From Colimorpha_A sp900556615 (GTDB taxonomy: Bacteria > Bacillota > Clostridia > Oscillospirales > CAG-272), in assembly GCA_963598415.1 (NCBI GenBank), contig CAVBUH010000058.1:17328-81327 (forward strand): a stretch of 64,000 nt of DNA, read 5' to 3'. Shown in pieces: positions 43,012 to 51,781 of this stretch. The notes under the pieces were generated by a model, which saw only the letters and a list, made by a program, of their open reading frames with translations, was not told the origin of the DNA and ran no database searches. The number at the start of each line of letters is the position of its first letter. The first letter of the stretch is position 1. Both the position numbers and the translations under genes were made by a program.

Positions 43012-45072
43012 ATGAACAAGTTTACCACAGCCCAGATTCGCAATGTATGTCTGCTCGGCCACGGAGGTTCGGGAAAGACATCTCTCGCGGAGGCAATGCT
43101 TTACCTGACAAAGGCTACCGACCGACTCGGAAAAACCTCGGAAGGAAATACTATCTGCGACTTTGATACCGAGGAAATCAAGCGCGGTTTTACCATACAG
43201 TCTTCAATAGCTCCTGTTTATTGGAAGGAGTGCAAAATCAATATTCTTGACACCCCCGGATACCTGGATTTTTCCGGAGAAGTTATGCAGAGCGTGAGAG
43301 TGGCTGATGCAGCTCTTATCGTGATAGACGGAAAAGCGGGCGTTGAGGTTGGAGCGGAGCTTGCTTGGGAATATGCAAAATCAGCGGGAATACCCAAATC
43401 GTTCTTCATCAACAAATTTGATGATCCGGAGTGTCGATTCTATAAAGCCTTTGACGCGCTCAGAGCGGCATTTGGTGTTTCTGTGTGTCCGCTGTTGATT
43501 CCGATGATTGAAAACGGCGCTGTTACCGGTTTCCTTAATTTGATGGATTTGAAAACATATGTGTATAACAAGCAGGGGGCTCACGAAGAGGGAGCGATAC
43601 CGGAGGAATTTACCGAGGTTGCCGATAAATATCGGAATATGCTTTTGGAATCAATTGCCGAAACCAGCGATGAGCTTATGGAGAAATTCTTCGCAGGAGA
43701 AGAAATTACAAGAGCGGAAGCAGTGGAAGCCATTCATAACGGAATCATCCACGGTTCGATCTGTCCTGTTATTTGCGGTTCAGCCGGAAAAATGTGGGGA
43801 GTAGAGGCGTTGCTTGATACTATCGCGGAATCATATCCCCGTCATACTGCCAAAAAGACCGAGAAGAATATCGACGGTGAGGACATGCCGATTGATAAAG
43901 AAGGAAAAGAACCGGCAGTGTTTGTATTCAAGACTGTTTCGGATTCCTTCGGAAAGCAGTCCTTTTTCAAGGTGATGACGGGAAATCTTGACAATACCAT
44001 GTCTCTTAAGAACCTGACGAGCGGAGCGGTCGAAAAATTCGGTCATATCTATGAAGTGAGAGGAAAAAAGAGCGTCGAGGTCGATTCTCTTGCCTGCGGC
44101 GACATCGGAATGATACAGAAGCTTTCCGATACCGCTACCAACGATACGCTTACGAATCTTGCTATAAAACCGTATAAGCATATCGAATATCCCGAACCTT
44201 ATATGACAATGGCAATCAGTCCTAAGAGCAAGGGCGACGAAGATAAGATTGCCAACGGAATTGCAAGACTGAAGGAAGAGGATAAGACGATTAATTTTGA
44301 AAATAATGCGGAAACAAAGCAGCTTTTAATATCCGGACTTGGAGATATTCATCTTGATGTTATTGTATCGAAGCTGAAATCGAGATATAATGTTGATGTT
44401 GAACTGAGTAAGCCGAAAATTGCTTACCGAGAAACGATCAGAAAAACGATTCAGGCAGAAGGCAAGCATAAAAAGCAGTCGGGAGGTCACGGACAGTACG
44501 GTCATGTCCGGATAACCTTCTCCCCCGGAGAATCGGAAGGACTCATCTTTACGGAATCGGTAGTAGGCGGAGCGGTGCCGAAGGGATATTTTCCCGCAGT
44601 CGAAAAGGGACTTACTGAGGCAATGCAGAAAGGCGTTCTCGCCGGATATCCGATGGTGGGACTTGCGGCAGATCTTTATGACGGTTCTTATCATGATGTT
44701 GACTCGTCGGAAATGGCGTTCAAGCTTGCGGCGAATCTGGCTTATAAGGAGCTTGTCAAGGCGTCCCCGGTTCTTTTAGAGCCGGTCGGAGAGCTTAAGG
44801 TTACTGTTCCGGAGACAATGGTCGGAGATATTATCGGAGATTTGAACAAGCGGCGCGGACGTGTTCTCGGAATGGATCATGTTGAGGGCAAGAAAGGATA
44901 TCAGTCTGTTACTGCCGAAGTTCCTCAGGCGGAAATGACAGATTATACGATAGCTGTTCGTGCAATGACACAGGGAAAAGGAACCTTTACCTATAGGTTT
45001 GTTCGGTACGAGGATGTTCCCGGAAATATCTCATCCAAGATTATTGCTGATGCCGTATCTGAAGATAAATAA
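43012..45072 (+). CDS. Elongation factor G-like GTPase (EF-G-2 type)
   Basis: A 686-residue translational GTPase with all EF-G domains. The P-loop is GHGGSGKT near residues 16-23, in place of the AHIDAGKT of normal EF-G. G2 is KRGFTIQSS, G3 is DTPGYLDF with Tyr where the catalytic His of DTPGH would be, and G4 is NKFD. Domain IV contains SGGHGQYGHVRITFSP near 490 and domain V ends with RGRVLGMDHVEGKKG. These changes mark the second EF-G class (as in Thermus EF-G-2), whose role is not settled. AAAGGAG ribosome site; long structured leader upstream. Confidence 0.92.
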   Translation: MNKFTTAQIRNVCLLGHGGSGKTSLAEAMLYLTKATDRLGKTSEGNTICDFDTEEIKRGFTIQSSIAPVYWKECKINILDTPGYLDFSGEVMQSVRVADAALIVIDGKAGVEVGAELAWEYAKSAGIPKSFFINKFDDPECRFYKAFDALRAAFGVSVCPLLIPMIENGAVTGFLNLMDLKTYVYNKQGAHEEGAIPEEFTEVADKYRNMLLESIAETSDELMEKFFAGEEITRAEAVEAIHNGIIHGSICPVICGSAGKMWGVEALLDTIAESYPRHTAKKTEKNIDGEDMPIDKEGKEPAVFVFKTVSDSFGKQSFFKVMTGNLDNTMSLKNLTSGAVEKFGHIYEVRGKKSVEVDSLACGDIGMIQKLSDTATNDTLTNLAIKPYKHIEYPEPYMTMAISPKSKGDEDKIANGIARLKEEDKTINFENNAETKQLLISGLGDIHLDVIVSKLKSRYNVDVELSKPKIAYRETIRKTIQAEGKHKKQSGGHGQYGHVRITFSPGESEGLIFTESVVGGAVPKGYFPAVEKGLTEAMQKGVLAGYPMVGLAADLYDGSYHDVDSSEMAFKLAANLAYKELVKASPVLLEPVGELKVTVPETMVGDIIGDLNKRRGRVLGMDHVEGKKGYQSVTAEVPQAEMTDYTIAVRAMTQGKGTFTYRFVRYEDVPGNISSKIIADAVSEDK

Positions 45073-45098
45073 TACCGTGTAGCTTTAGGCAGACACAT

Positions 45099-45150
45099 AA
45101 AAACCGCAGGATGATGTTGCGTTTTTACGCGACGTTCCTGCGGTTTTTTT
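45099..45150 (+). terminator. Terminator after the EF-G-like gene
   Basis: Outer stem AAAAACCGCAGGA / TCCTGCGGTTTTT with inner stem GTTGCG / CGCGAC and a T run. It also ends the convergent glycosyltransferase gene region. Confidence 0.9.
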
Positions 45151-46282
45151 ACAAAGTATGAGAAATAATCTTTTTCACGGCGAGAAAAATACTTTTTGCC
45201 GAATAGCTGCAAATTTCACCGTATCTGCCGTTATCAAGTTGTTCTGTTGCTGATAAATAGTTGGTACATACGATTGGTTTGCGGAGCAGCTTTGCTTCCT
45301 CTACGGTGATCGGCATCCCTTCATATTTTGACGGAAGAATAAAGATATCGCACTTTTTTATATATGGATAAGGATTATCAACATGTCCGAGCAAAATAAG
45401 CATATCCGACACCCCGAGCCGCTTTGCCTTTCTGCATAATTTCATGGTATCCTTTTTGCTTCCCGTTCCGGCGATATACCATCTTGCTTTGATATTCTCT
45501 TGTTTCAGAAGATAAAGTACATTCGGAATGAGAAAATAGCCTTTTTGGCGACAGATACGCATAACCGACAGAAGCCGGAGACCGGTGTATTTTTGATCCG
45601 GAAATTCAGTATTTTTTTCAGAGCTGCAAAGGATTTCTTTTTCGGGAAGAGAATTGAGTAATGTAAAAAATTTTGATTCAAGCTCCGGAAAATGTTCTTT
45701 CAGAAGCTTAGTACAGGAACGTGATACAGAAATGACTGCGGTGCATCTGTCAAAGTAATAACGATATATTCGATCGTCTCTTTTGGGATGAAAATAGTCG
45801 AAATGCAGCCAGGCAATTTTTTGCTTTGCATTCACCTTCTCGCTCATGTAGAACATGGTTCGGTCTCCCCAAAAAGCCAGACAGATATCATATTCTGTAT
45901 TGATTTCAAACTCTCTGTCAAAAGGCAGTATTGCTTGTTTCATAAGCAGAATCCAGAGCTTCTGATACATATAGCATGAAAACGGCGCGGTAATGAAGAA
46001 ATGTATATGATTGAACAGGAATTTTTTCTTTTGCGGAAAATCGAGCTGCCGGATTGTTTTAAAAACATTTCTTTTAGAAAGAGAGAACAGAGAGCCATTT
46101 TTTATCGGCTTCAGTATCTGTATATCAGAAGGGAGCTGTCCAGCAAGAGCGCCTCCGCTCTCAGCCAGGACGAGGTCGATATTATATTTTTCCCTGTCTA
46201 TTGTCTCAAGGAAGGAAAGAAGCGCTTTTTCTGTTCCTCCCATATTCATTTTGATGCCGCAAATAAGAATTTTCTTTTTCAT
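45149..46282 (-). CDS. Glycosyltransferase (GT4-like)
   Basis: A 377-residue GT-B fold glycosyltransferase. The N-terminus KILICGIKMNMGGTEKALLSFLE is the usual acceptor-side start. The C-terminal half has LLSVMRICRQKGYFLIPNVL near 245, WYIAGTGSKKD near 275, and the nucleotide-sugar motif PSKYEGMPITVEEAKLL near 330-345. A short Lys/Arg-rich patch and hydrophobic segment near 95-110 suggest membrane association. It probably adds a sugar to a cell-surface glycan. The neighbours give no pathway. Confidence 0.9.
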   Translation of the reverse strand: MKKKILICGIKMNMGGTEKALLSFLETIDREKYNIDLVLAESGGALAGQLPSDIQILKPIKNGSLFSLSKRNVFKTIRQLDFPQKKKFLFNHIHFFITAPFSCYMYQKLWILLMKQAILPFDREFEINTEYDICLAFWGDRTMFYMSEKVNAKQKIAWLHFDYFHPKRDDRIYRYYFDRCTAVISVSRSCTKLLKEHFPELESKFFTLLNSLPEKEILCSSEKNTEFPDQKYTGLRLLSVMRICRQKGYFLIPNVLYLLKQENIKARWYIAGTGSKKDTMKLCRKAKRLGVSDMLILLGHVDNPYPYIKKCDIFILPSKYEGMPITVEEAKLLRKPIVCTNYLSATEQLDNGRYGEICSYSAKSIFLAVKKIISHTL

Positions 46283-46421
46283 GATGTTGCCTTTTTTCTT
46301 AATTGTGGTCTTAAAAAGAAAGATATATACAGCGTTTGTGTTTTATCAGAAAAACTCTGTCATAACAGGAAGCTGAATAAAATGCGTGGATTCATATTGA
46401 TACAGATAAGTCCGAATTAAT

Positions 46422-46740
46422 TTAAGGCAATACCGCCGGGTTCACGGCTTTCTTTAAGGATGCATCTTCAGGGCAATTTTCCGCCGTGCTTCAGGGTACC
46501 TCTAAAAATTCACGTCTCAAATCCGGTTCGATCCGGGTTCCGTCGTTCGTTTAAAAAATTCTTGGCAGATGGATACGCTGTCTGCGAAATTTTTGTTTGG
46601 ACTGACGATTGCCGTTTGTGAATAAGAGATACCCTTCACAAATTTTGCCGACAGAGAAGTCGCTCTTGCCTCCTCTATTGGTATTGTCTGACGAAAAATC
46701 CAACTGCGTATCTGTACCGTCGAGCCCGGCGGATTGCCTT
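46422..46740. repeat. Family A dispersed repeat, copy 6, split by a family B insertion
   Basis: 319 bp overall. Begins TTAAGGCAATACCGCCGGGT, ends GCCCGGCGGATTGCCTTA. The reverse-type interior is broken at TTCA by the 141-bp insert listed next. Both ends carry the CCGGG type terminus. Confidence 0.85.
46494..46634. repeat. Family B element nested in family A copy 6
   Basis: 141 bp with inverted ends GGGTACCTCTAAAAATTCAC and GTGAATAAGAGATACCC. It is flanked on both sides by TTCA, which occurs once in uninterrupted family A copies, so TTCA is a 4-bp target duplication. Confidence 0.8.
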
Positions 46741-46851
46741 ACTTTTTGTCTGCATCAACCAAAAGATAATACATTATAAGAAAAAGACTTGCACCAATAA
46801 AGCGGCAAGTCTTTTGTTAAATGTGAATACATCCGTACAGACGGGTAATTG

Positions 46852-47607
46852 TCAATTTTTTTCAGCTCTGCAAATGAAAAATATTCTTTCTGTCTCATTT
46901 CCGACGGGATTCATCTGAAATCCGTCGGAAATCGAAATAATATGGAATCCGGAGTCGTTAAGAAAACTTGAAAGTGTATCTGTACGCCAGCATCTTTCCC
47001 GCTGAAGCTCATCATAACGCCGATATAAACCGGTATTGAGGTCTTCGGCAAAGAGGGAAAGCTCAAAATCGCACAGCCCGGTTTTTCTGTCAAAATGGTT
47101 TTTCCAGCCGCAGTATACGCCGGGAGCTTCCATCACATATTGATTTTCTCCGTATACGTTTTTGAACTTATAGGGAGAATTGACATCAAAAATAAAGAGT
47201 CCGTTGGGATCAAGATAATTATGCACAAGAGAAAAGCATTTTTTCAGACCTTGCTTGCCGGTGATATAATTGATACTGTCAAGACAGCAGACAACGGCGG
47301 CAACTGTTCCGTAAAGCTCAAAGAAGCGCATATCCTGACAAAGCCAAAGAACCTTGTCTCCGTCCGGTTTTTTTCTTCCGCAATCAAGCATTTCGGGAGA
47401 AACGTCTATGGCTATCATATCATATCCGCGTTTTAAAAGAGGAAGCGTAATATTTCCTGTTCCGCAGGCAAGATCAAGAACCAGCGAGCCGCTCGGTATG
47501 CCTCCTTCTCTGAATCGGGCGACAAGAAAATCAGCCCATTGCTCATAATCGATATGAGCGTTGAGTTTGTCGTAATAGGAGGCAAGAGAGGAATATTGGA
47601 GATTCAT
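46852..47607 (-). CDS. Class I SAM-dependent methyltransferase
   Basis: A 251-residue methyltransferase. SAM-binding motif I reads LVLDLACGTGNITLPL near residues 38-53, motif II follows at MIAIDVSPEMLD, and the acceptor side has VVCCLDSINYI. It resembles small-molecule methyltransferases of the YqeM/BioC type, but the substrate is unknown. The ATG at 47607 overlaps the TGA of the YerC gene (ATGA), so the two form one unit. Confidence 0.88.
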   Translation of the reverse strand: MNLQYSSLASYYDKLNAHIDYEQWADFLVARFREGGIPSGSLVLDLACGTGNITLPLLKRGYDMIAIDVSPEMLDCGRKKPDGDKVLWLCQDMRFFELYGTVAAVVCCLDSINYITGKQGLKKCFSLVHNYLDPNGLFIFDVNSPYKFKNVYGENQYVMEAPGVYCGWKNHFDRKTGLCDFELSLFAEDLNTGLYRRYDELQRERCWRTDTLSSFLNDSGFHIISISDGFQMNPVGNETERIFFICRAEKN

Positions 47608-47897
47608 TTTTTTCTGTCGATTCTTCTGAGAATTTCGGCATAGCCGTCGCTGCCGTATTTCAGGCAACGGTTGACACGGCTTATAGTGGCGGTGCTGAGT
47701 CCTGTCTTTTCCGAAATGTCCGAATATATATGATTATTATTGAGCATTCTTGCGGCAGTGAGTCTTTTTGCCATTTCGCGTATCTCGGATACTGTGCACA
47801 GATCCTCAAAAAACGCATAGCATTCATCTATATCATTCAGTGATAGAATGGCTTTGAATAAACAATCGGTTTGCTCATCCCTGTATTTTTCTGACAT
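47604..47897 (-). CDS. YerC/YecD family TrpR-related DNA-binding protein
   Basis: A 97-residue helical protein of the TrpR superfamily. It shows the YerC pattern: LSLNDIDECYAFFEDLCTVSEIREMAKRL near 18-46, then the helix-turn-helix KTGLSTATISRVNRCL near 70-85. GGAGGAATACC precedes the ATG. Members are thought to be transcription regulators of unknown target. Translationally coupled to the methyltransferase. Confidence 0.92.
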   Translation of the reverse strand: MSEKYRDEQTDCLFKAILSLNDIDECYAFFEDLCTVSEIREMAKRLTAARMLNNNHIYSDISEKTGLSTATISRVNRCLKYGSDGYAEILRRIDRKK

Positions 47898-48060
47898 CGG
47901 TATTCCTCCGTTTCCGCACATAATGGCGGTATTTATATAAGTAATGAAGGGGTAATAAGCATTTATTTTATTGCCGTTTATAGGATTATAACATCATTTT
48001 ATCTGTTTGTCAAGATTGCAGATGCAGACTTATTGACAAGAATTATCGATTATGATATAC

Positions 48061-48238
48061 TTAAGGCAATACCGCACAATGATTGTTGTGCAGTTGCGCC
48101 GCCAGATTTTTCGTCAGACAATACCAATTGAGGAGGCAAGAGTGCTCCTCTGCCGACGAACTTGTGAAGTATGACGGGAAAGATGCAAGCAAATGCGAAG
48201 CATAGGCGTTTGCCGTGCACTCAGCGGTATTGTCTTAA
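48061..48238 (+). repeat. Family A dispersed repeat, copy 7 (forward, clean copy)
   Basis: 178 bp: TTAAGGCAATACCGCACAAT at the left, CAGCGGTATTGTCTTAA at the right, interior intact. A good reference copy. Confidence 0.95.
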
Positions 48239-48271
48239 AACAATATACAAATTTATTAAGAAAGAACGAAA

Positions 48272-48799
48272 ATGTCTGTTAAAGTGAAATTGAGAATAAA
48301 GGCGACCATAACTGACCTTGTGCTTGCCGGAAAATACAGTGCTTCCGCAATGAACGGTTTTTTTACTGCGGAGAACGGAAATGTATATGCAATTGATAAG
48401 CTGAACGATATGTGCAGTGATGTTATTGAATATACAGCGTGGGGAGAATATTCCGAGGAACAGGGGAATTGTGTTATCAGATATACCGAAAATCCCGATA
48501 TCGGATATGCCGGATGTATTACGACGCTCATTTTTTCTCCAGAAAACAGAGGCGCGCTGATTATGACACGCGACGGAGAAATCTCAACCGCCGCTCGTTT
48601 TGATATGAAGGAAAAAAGACAGCACTGTCGTTACGAAACGCCGATCATTCCTGTGGAATTTGCAATCAATACTCGATCGGTACATAATACCGTTGATTCC
48701 GGGAGCGGTGCAATACTTCTTGATTACAATATTGAAGTCAGAGGTGTGAATACCGAAAGAAACCGGCTCTTTATAGAGGTGCAGGGATATGACGGCTAA
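48272..48799 (+). CDS. DUF1934 family protein (YwiB-like beta-barrel)
   Basis: A 175-residue, strand-rich protein with no signal peptide. The start VKVKLRIKATITD, the central DVIEYTAWGEYSE region, and the C-terminal VEFAINTRSVHNTVDSGSG/LLDYNIEVRG pattern fit DUF1934 (YwiB), calycin-like barrels of unknown function. GAAAGAA lies upstream. It overlaps holA by 11 bp. Confidence 0.75.
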   Translation: MSVKVKLRIKATITDLVLAGKYSASAMNGFFTAENGNVYAIDKLNDMCSDVIEYTAWGEYSEEQGNCVIRYTENPDIGYAGCITTLIFSPENRGALIMTRDGEISTAARFDMKEKRQHCRYETPIIPVEFAINTRSVHNTVDSGSGAILLDYNIEVRGVNTERNRLFIEVQGYDG

Positions 48800-49814
48800 T
48801 GATTTTAAAGCGGAACTCAGGCGTCTTTCCGGCGGATATCTTTTCTGCGGAGAGGAGGATTATCTCAAAAGGTATTATATGGGAGCGGCGCGTAACGCTG
48901 TTACCGAAAAGAATGATATTTTTAACCGTATCTTAATTACCGCCGATAATTATTCTGCGGATAATTTGATGTCCTCAATCGAATCCCTTCCGGTGATGAA
49001 CGACAAAAAATTTATTGAGATATCCGGATTGCCCTTTAATGAAATGCGGGAGCAGGATATTGAGGATATGACAGAAGTGCTTTCAAAGCTTCCGGACTAT
49101 GAATATGATGTGCTGATTATCTATGCCGATGCGGAGAACTTTGATGCAGGTACGCCGAAGCAGCCGTCGAAGCTTTTTAAGAAGCTTTCAAAAGTTGTTA
49201 AACCGGTACTTTTTCCCCGAGAAACGCCTGCTCGTCTTGCTGCCTGGGTAGCAAAGCATTTCGCCGCAGAGCTTGTGGTTGCGCCTCCTGATGCCGTCAA
49301 TGCGCTTCTCGCAAAATGTGGGTGCGATATGTCGGTTTTGTCGTCGGAAATTGAAAAACTGTGCTGGTATCTAAAGGCGGCGAATAGAGAAAAGTTGACC
49401 GAAGCCGACGTTGCTTTGGTAGCTTCAGAGTCAAAGGAAATAGCTGCTTTTGATTTTACAAACGCTATACTGGACGGAAAAATTTCAAAGGCGCTTTCTA
49501 TTCTCACTGAACTGAGGTTAAAAAAAGAAAAACCGGAAATTATTTTGAGTGGTATTTCAAAAGTAATTTGCGAGCTTTGTGCCGTGAAGGCGCTTATGGA
49601 ATCCGGATCAGGATCGCAAATGATTGCACAGAAGCTCAAAATGCATCCTTTCAAGGCGGGGCTTTATATGAAAAGCGCCTCGGCAGCCGATTCCGATAAG
49701 CTAAAGAGGCTTGCTGCTATCTGCTATGATGCGGATATCAGGATCAAATCCACTCCGCTTGACAGCTATGGGGTTCTTGACAGACTTACTGTCGAAGCGG
49801 CAATGAGAGGATAG
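48789..49814 (+). CDS. holA: DNA polymerase III subunit delta
   Basis: A 341-residue clamp-loader subunit that opens the sliding clamp. The N-terminus has GGYLFCGEEDYLKRYY, then SIESLPVMNDKKFIEISGLP near 65-84, and a PFPRETPARLAAWV-type linker. The C-terminal part (SKALSILTELRLKKEKPEIILSGISK, then KLKMHPFKAGLYMKSA) is the collar domain. Typical for HolA, which is poorly conserved in sequence. Coupled with the DUF1934 gene. Confidence 0.93.
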   Translation: MTANDFKAELRRLSGGYLFCGEEDYLKRYYMGAARNAVTEKNDIFNRILITADNYSADNLMSSIESLPVMNDKKFIEISGLPFNEMREQDIEDMTEVLSKLPDYEYDVLIIYADAENFDAGTPKQPSKLFKKLSKVVKPVLFPRETPARLAAWVAKHFAAELVVAPPDAVNALLAKCGCDMSVLSSEIEKLCWYLKAANREKLTEADVALVASESKEIAAFDFTNAILDGKISKALSILTELRLKKEKPEIILSGISKVICELCAVKALMESGSGSQMIAQKLKMHPFKAGLYMKSASAADSDKLKRLAAICYDADIRIKSTPLDSYGVLDRLTVEAAMRG

Positions 49815-49986
49815 GGAGCGGATGTATTCCGACGCTCCGCTGTGCAGGCGGAAACGTTCGGCGTTATATTTATATAGGGCGGAGATTGATTTTGCCGAAG
49901 TATAGTATACTGCAGCTATTATCAAAGAAGCTTTTACAGAGCGAATGATATCTTTATAACATATAAACCATGAAAGGCAAAGAATT

Positions 49987-50490
49987 ATGCAGATTAATAA
50001 GGAACGGGTAAAGAAAACTTTTAAGGACAAGCTGATAACGGCGCTTACGATAGCACCGTCTCTTGCGGTAATGCTCCTCAGCGCGGTTTATAATCTCGCC
50101 GTTGAGAGCATGGGGATGAATATCAATTCCGCCGTGCCGATCATGATGTCATGTCTTACGCTTTTTACCGCGCTTGCTTCTACCGTATTGGCTGTGGTAT
50201 ACAAAAGACGTTTTACCACTGTGTTCTTTGCGGTGATCTTTATGCTGTGCTTTTTATGTTATCTTGGTTTTTACGGCTCCGGAACGACCGATATATACGC
50301 GGATGCCTTTTTTGAAATGTTCATGCTTATTCTTTCGGTTCCGGTATGGTCCTATATGCCGCTTGCCATGCGTATTGCCCCAAATCAGGGAATGATGGCT
50401 TTGTTCATTACAGCAATTCTGGTGCTTATTAATACGGCAGTATCGATATGGTTGACCGTTTCTGAGAAAAGAGGAAAGAAGCTTGAATGA
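49987..50490 (+). CDS. Hypothetical four-helix membrane protein, 167 aa
   Basis: A 167-residue protein with four predicted membrane segments (about 18-36, 48-68, 76-94 and 137-156) and charged ends (basic N-terminus, KRGKKLE C-terminus). I do not recognise the family. GAAAGG precedes the ATG. Its stop overlaps the TTG start of the RNase M5-like gene, so the two are co-translated. The 172-bp gap upstream holds a small dyad but no clear promoter. Confidence 0.7.
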   Translation: MQINKERVKKTFKDKLITALTIAPSLAVMLLSAVYNLAVESMGMNINSAVPIMMSCLTLFTALASTVLAVVYKRRFTTVFFAVIFMLCFLCYLGFYGSGTTDIYADAFFEMFMLILSVPVWSYMPLAMRIAPNQGMMALFITAILVLINTAVSIWLTVSEKRGKKLE

Positions 50491-51082
50491 GAAGTTAACG
50501 GTTGATCGTCCCGTAATTGTTGAAGGAAAATACGATAAGATCAAGCTTGAATCGGTGATTCAAGGAAATATTATTACCACAGACGGGTTTGGTGTTTTTC
50601 GCGATTCCGAAAAAAAAGCTCTGATAAAGCGGCTTGCCGCACCTAACGGAGTTATCGTACTGACGGACAGTGACGGCGGCGGTCTTGTAATAAGGAATTA
50701 TTTGAATTCCATACTGCCGAAAAATAAGATTACTCATCTCTACATACCCGAAATAAAAGGGCGTGAAAAGAGAAAGCATATGGATTCCAAAGAGGGATTT
50801 CTTGGCGTAGAGGGAATAGAATGCGATTTGCTTGCAGAAATTTTTAAGCCGTATGCAGCAAAGAGAGAAAACTCTCTTTCACAGCACAGTATAACAAAGA
50901 CTGATCTGTTTGACGACGGATTTTCGGGAGGAAACGGGAGTAGTGAGAGACGTAAAAGGCTTTGTAAAGCCGCCGGACTTCCTACCAATATCAGCGCGAA
51001 CGCCTTGCTTGAAGCACTGAATCTGTTATATGACTACGACGGATATAAAGATCTGATCGAAAAAATAAACCTATATAATTGA
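50483..51082 (+). CDS. Toprim-domain ribonuclease M5-like protein (DUF4093)
   Basis: A 199-residue protein with an N-terminal Toprim domain: VIVEGKYDKIKLE (catalytic Glu) near residues 11-23, then VIVLTDSDGGGLVIRN (DxD) near 57-72. A C-terminal DUF4093-like part is present. This is the RNase M5 layout; RNase M5 matures 5S rRNA in Gram-positive bacteria. It starts at TTG 50483, with AGGAAAG just upstream, overlapping the previous stop. Orthology to rnmV is probable but not proven. Confidence 0.8.
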   Translation: MNEKLTVDRPVIVEGKYDKIKLESVIQGNIITTDGFGVFRDSEKKALIKRLAAPNGVIVLTDSDGGGLVIRNYLNSILPKNKITHLYIPEIKGREKRKHMDSKEGFLGVEGIECDLLAEIFKPYAAKRENSLSQHSITKTDLFDDGFSGGNGSSERRKRLCKAAGLPTNISANALLEALNLLYDYDGYKDLIEKINLYN

Positions 51083-51118
51083 AAGGACGCGGGAGACAAT
51101 TGCCCGCTGTGAACAACC

Positions 51119-51781
51119 ATGAAACCGGATGAATTTTTCAGGCATATGAAAATATCCTCAAAAACGTTTGTTTTTCAATGCGCGGAGCTTGCTCGGAAAT
51201 ACAGCGAACTGATAAAATACGGAATTTTCGGCGTACTTACCACAATTATTGATTTTGGGGTTTATACAATACTATATGAGATGTTGAGGGTCAACGGTAC
51301 GCTTTCCAATGCGATAGCGTGGTTTGCCGCCGTTGTGTTTGCTTTTATTACGAATAAGCTGTTCGTCTTTGAATCAAGAAGCCGCAGTTTTTCGAGAATT
51401 GCTTATGAGTTTGCTACTTTTTTTGCTGCGAGAGCGTTTACCGGAGCAGTTTATATAGGGGGATATGCTTTACTTATTGAAATGGGAGTAAACGGATATA
51501 TTGCCAAAGCCCTGCTTTCGATTTTTAATATTATTGTAAATTATATTTTTTCCAAGCTTATAACCTTCAGAAAGAGAAAAGCCCCGGAAAATATAGAGGC
51601 GATGAAGGAGAACGACAATGCCCCGAGAGTAAGAAACGGTGCAATTATGATCGGTGCTTTTGATAAGCAGAAGGCGGAAGCGCCGTATACAGAAAGGGAC
51701 AAGCTCTGTTCGGAGAACGGAAGCGGCGCTGACGCTTCTGTTATTTCGGAAGAGCATGAAAAAAAACAAAATGAAGCTTAA
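51119..51781 (+). CDS. GtrA family membrane protein
   Basis: A 220-residue protein with four membrane segments in the first 150 residues. It includes LIKYGIFGVLTTIIDFGVYTIL, then AWFAAVVFAFITNKLFVFES and FNIIVNYIFSKLITFR, which are GtrA/DPMS-type signatures. A long, charged cytoplasmic tail follows. GtrA proteins help move or use lipid-linked sugars for cell-surface glycans. Its tail overlaps the start of the MFS gene. Confidence 0.9.
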   Translation: MKPDEFFRHMKISSKTFVFQCAELARKYSELIKYGIFGVLTTIIDFGVYTILYEMLRVNGTLSNAIAWFAAVVFAFITNKLFVFESRSRSFSRIAYEFATFFAARAFTGAVYIGGYALLIEMGVNGYIAKALLSIFNIIVNYIFSKLITFRKRKAPENIEAMKENDNAPRVRNGAIMIGAFDKQKAEAPYTERDKLCSENGSGADASVISEEHEKKQNEA

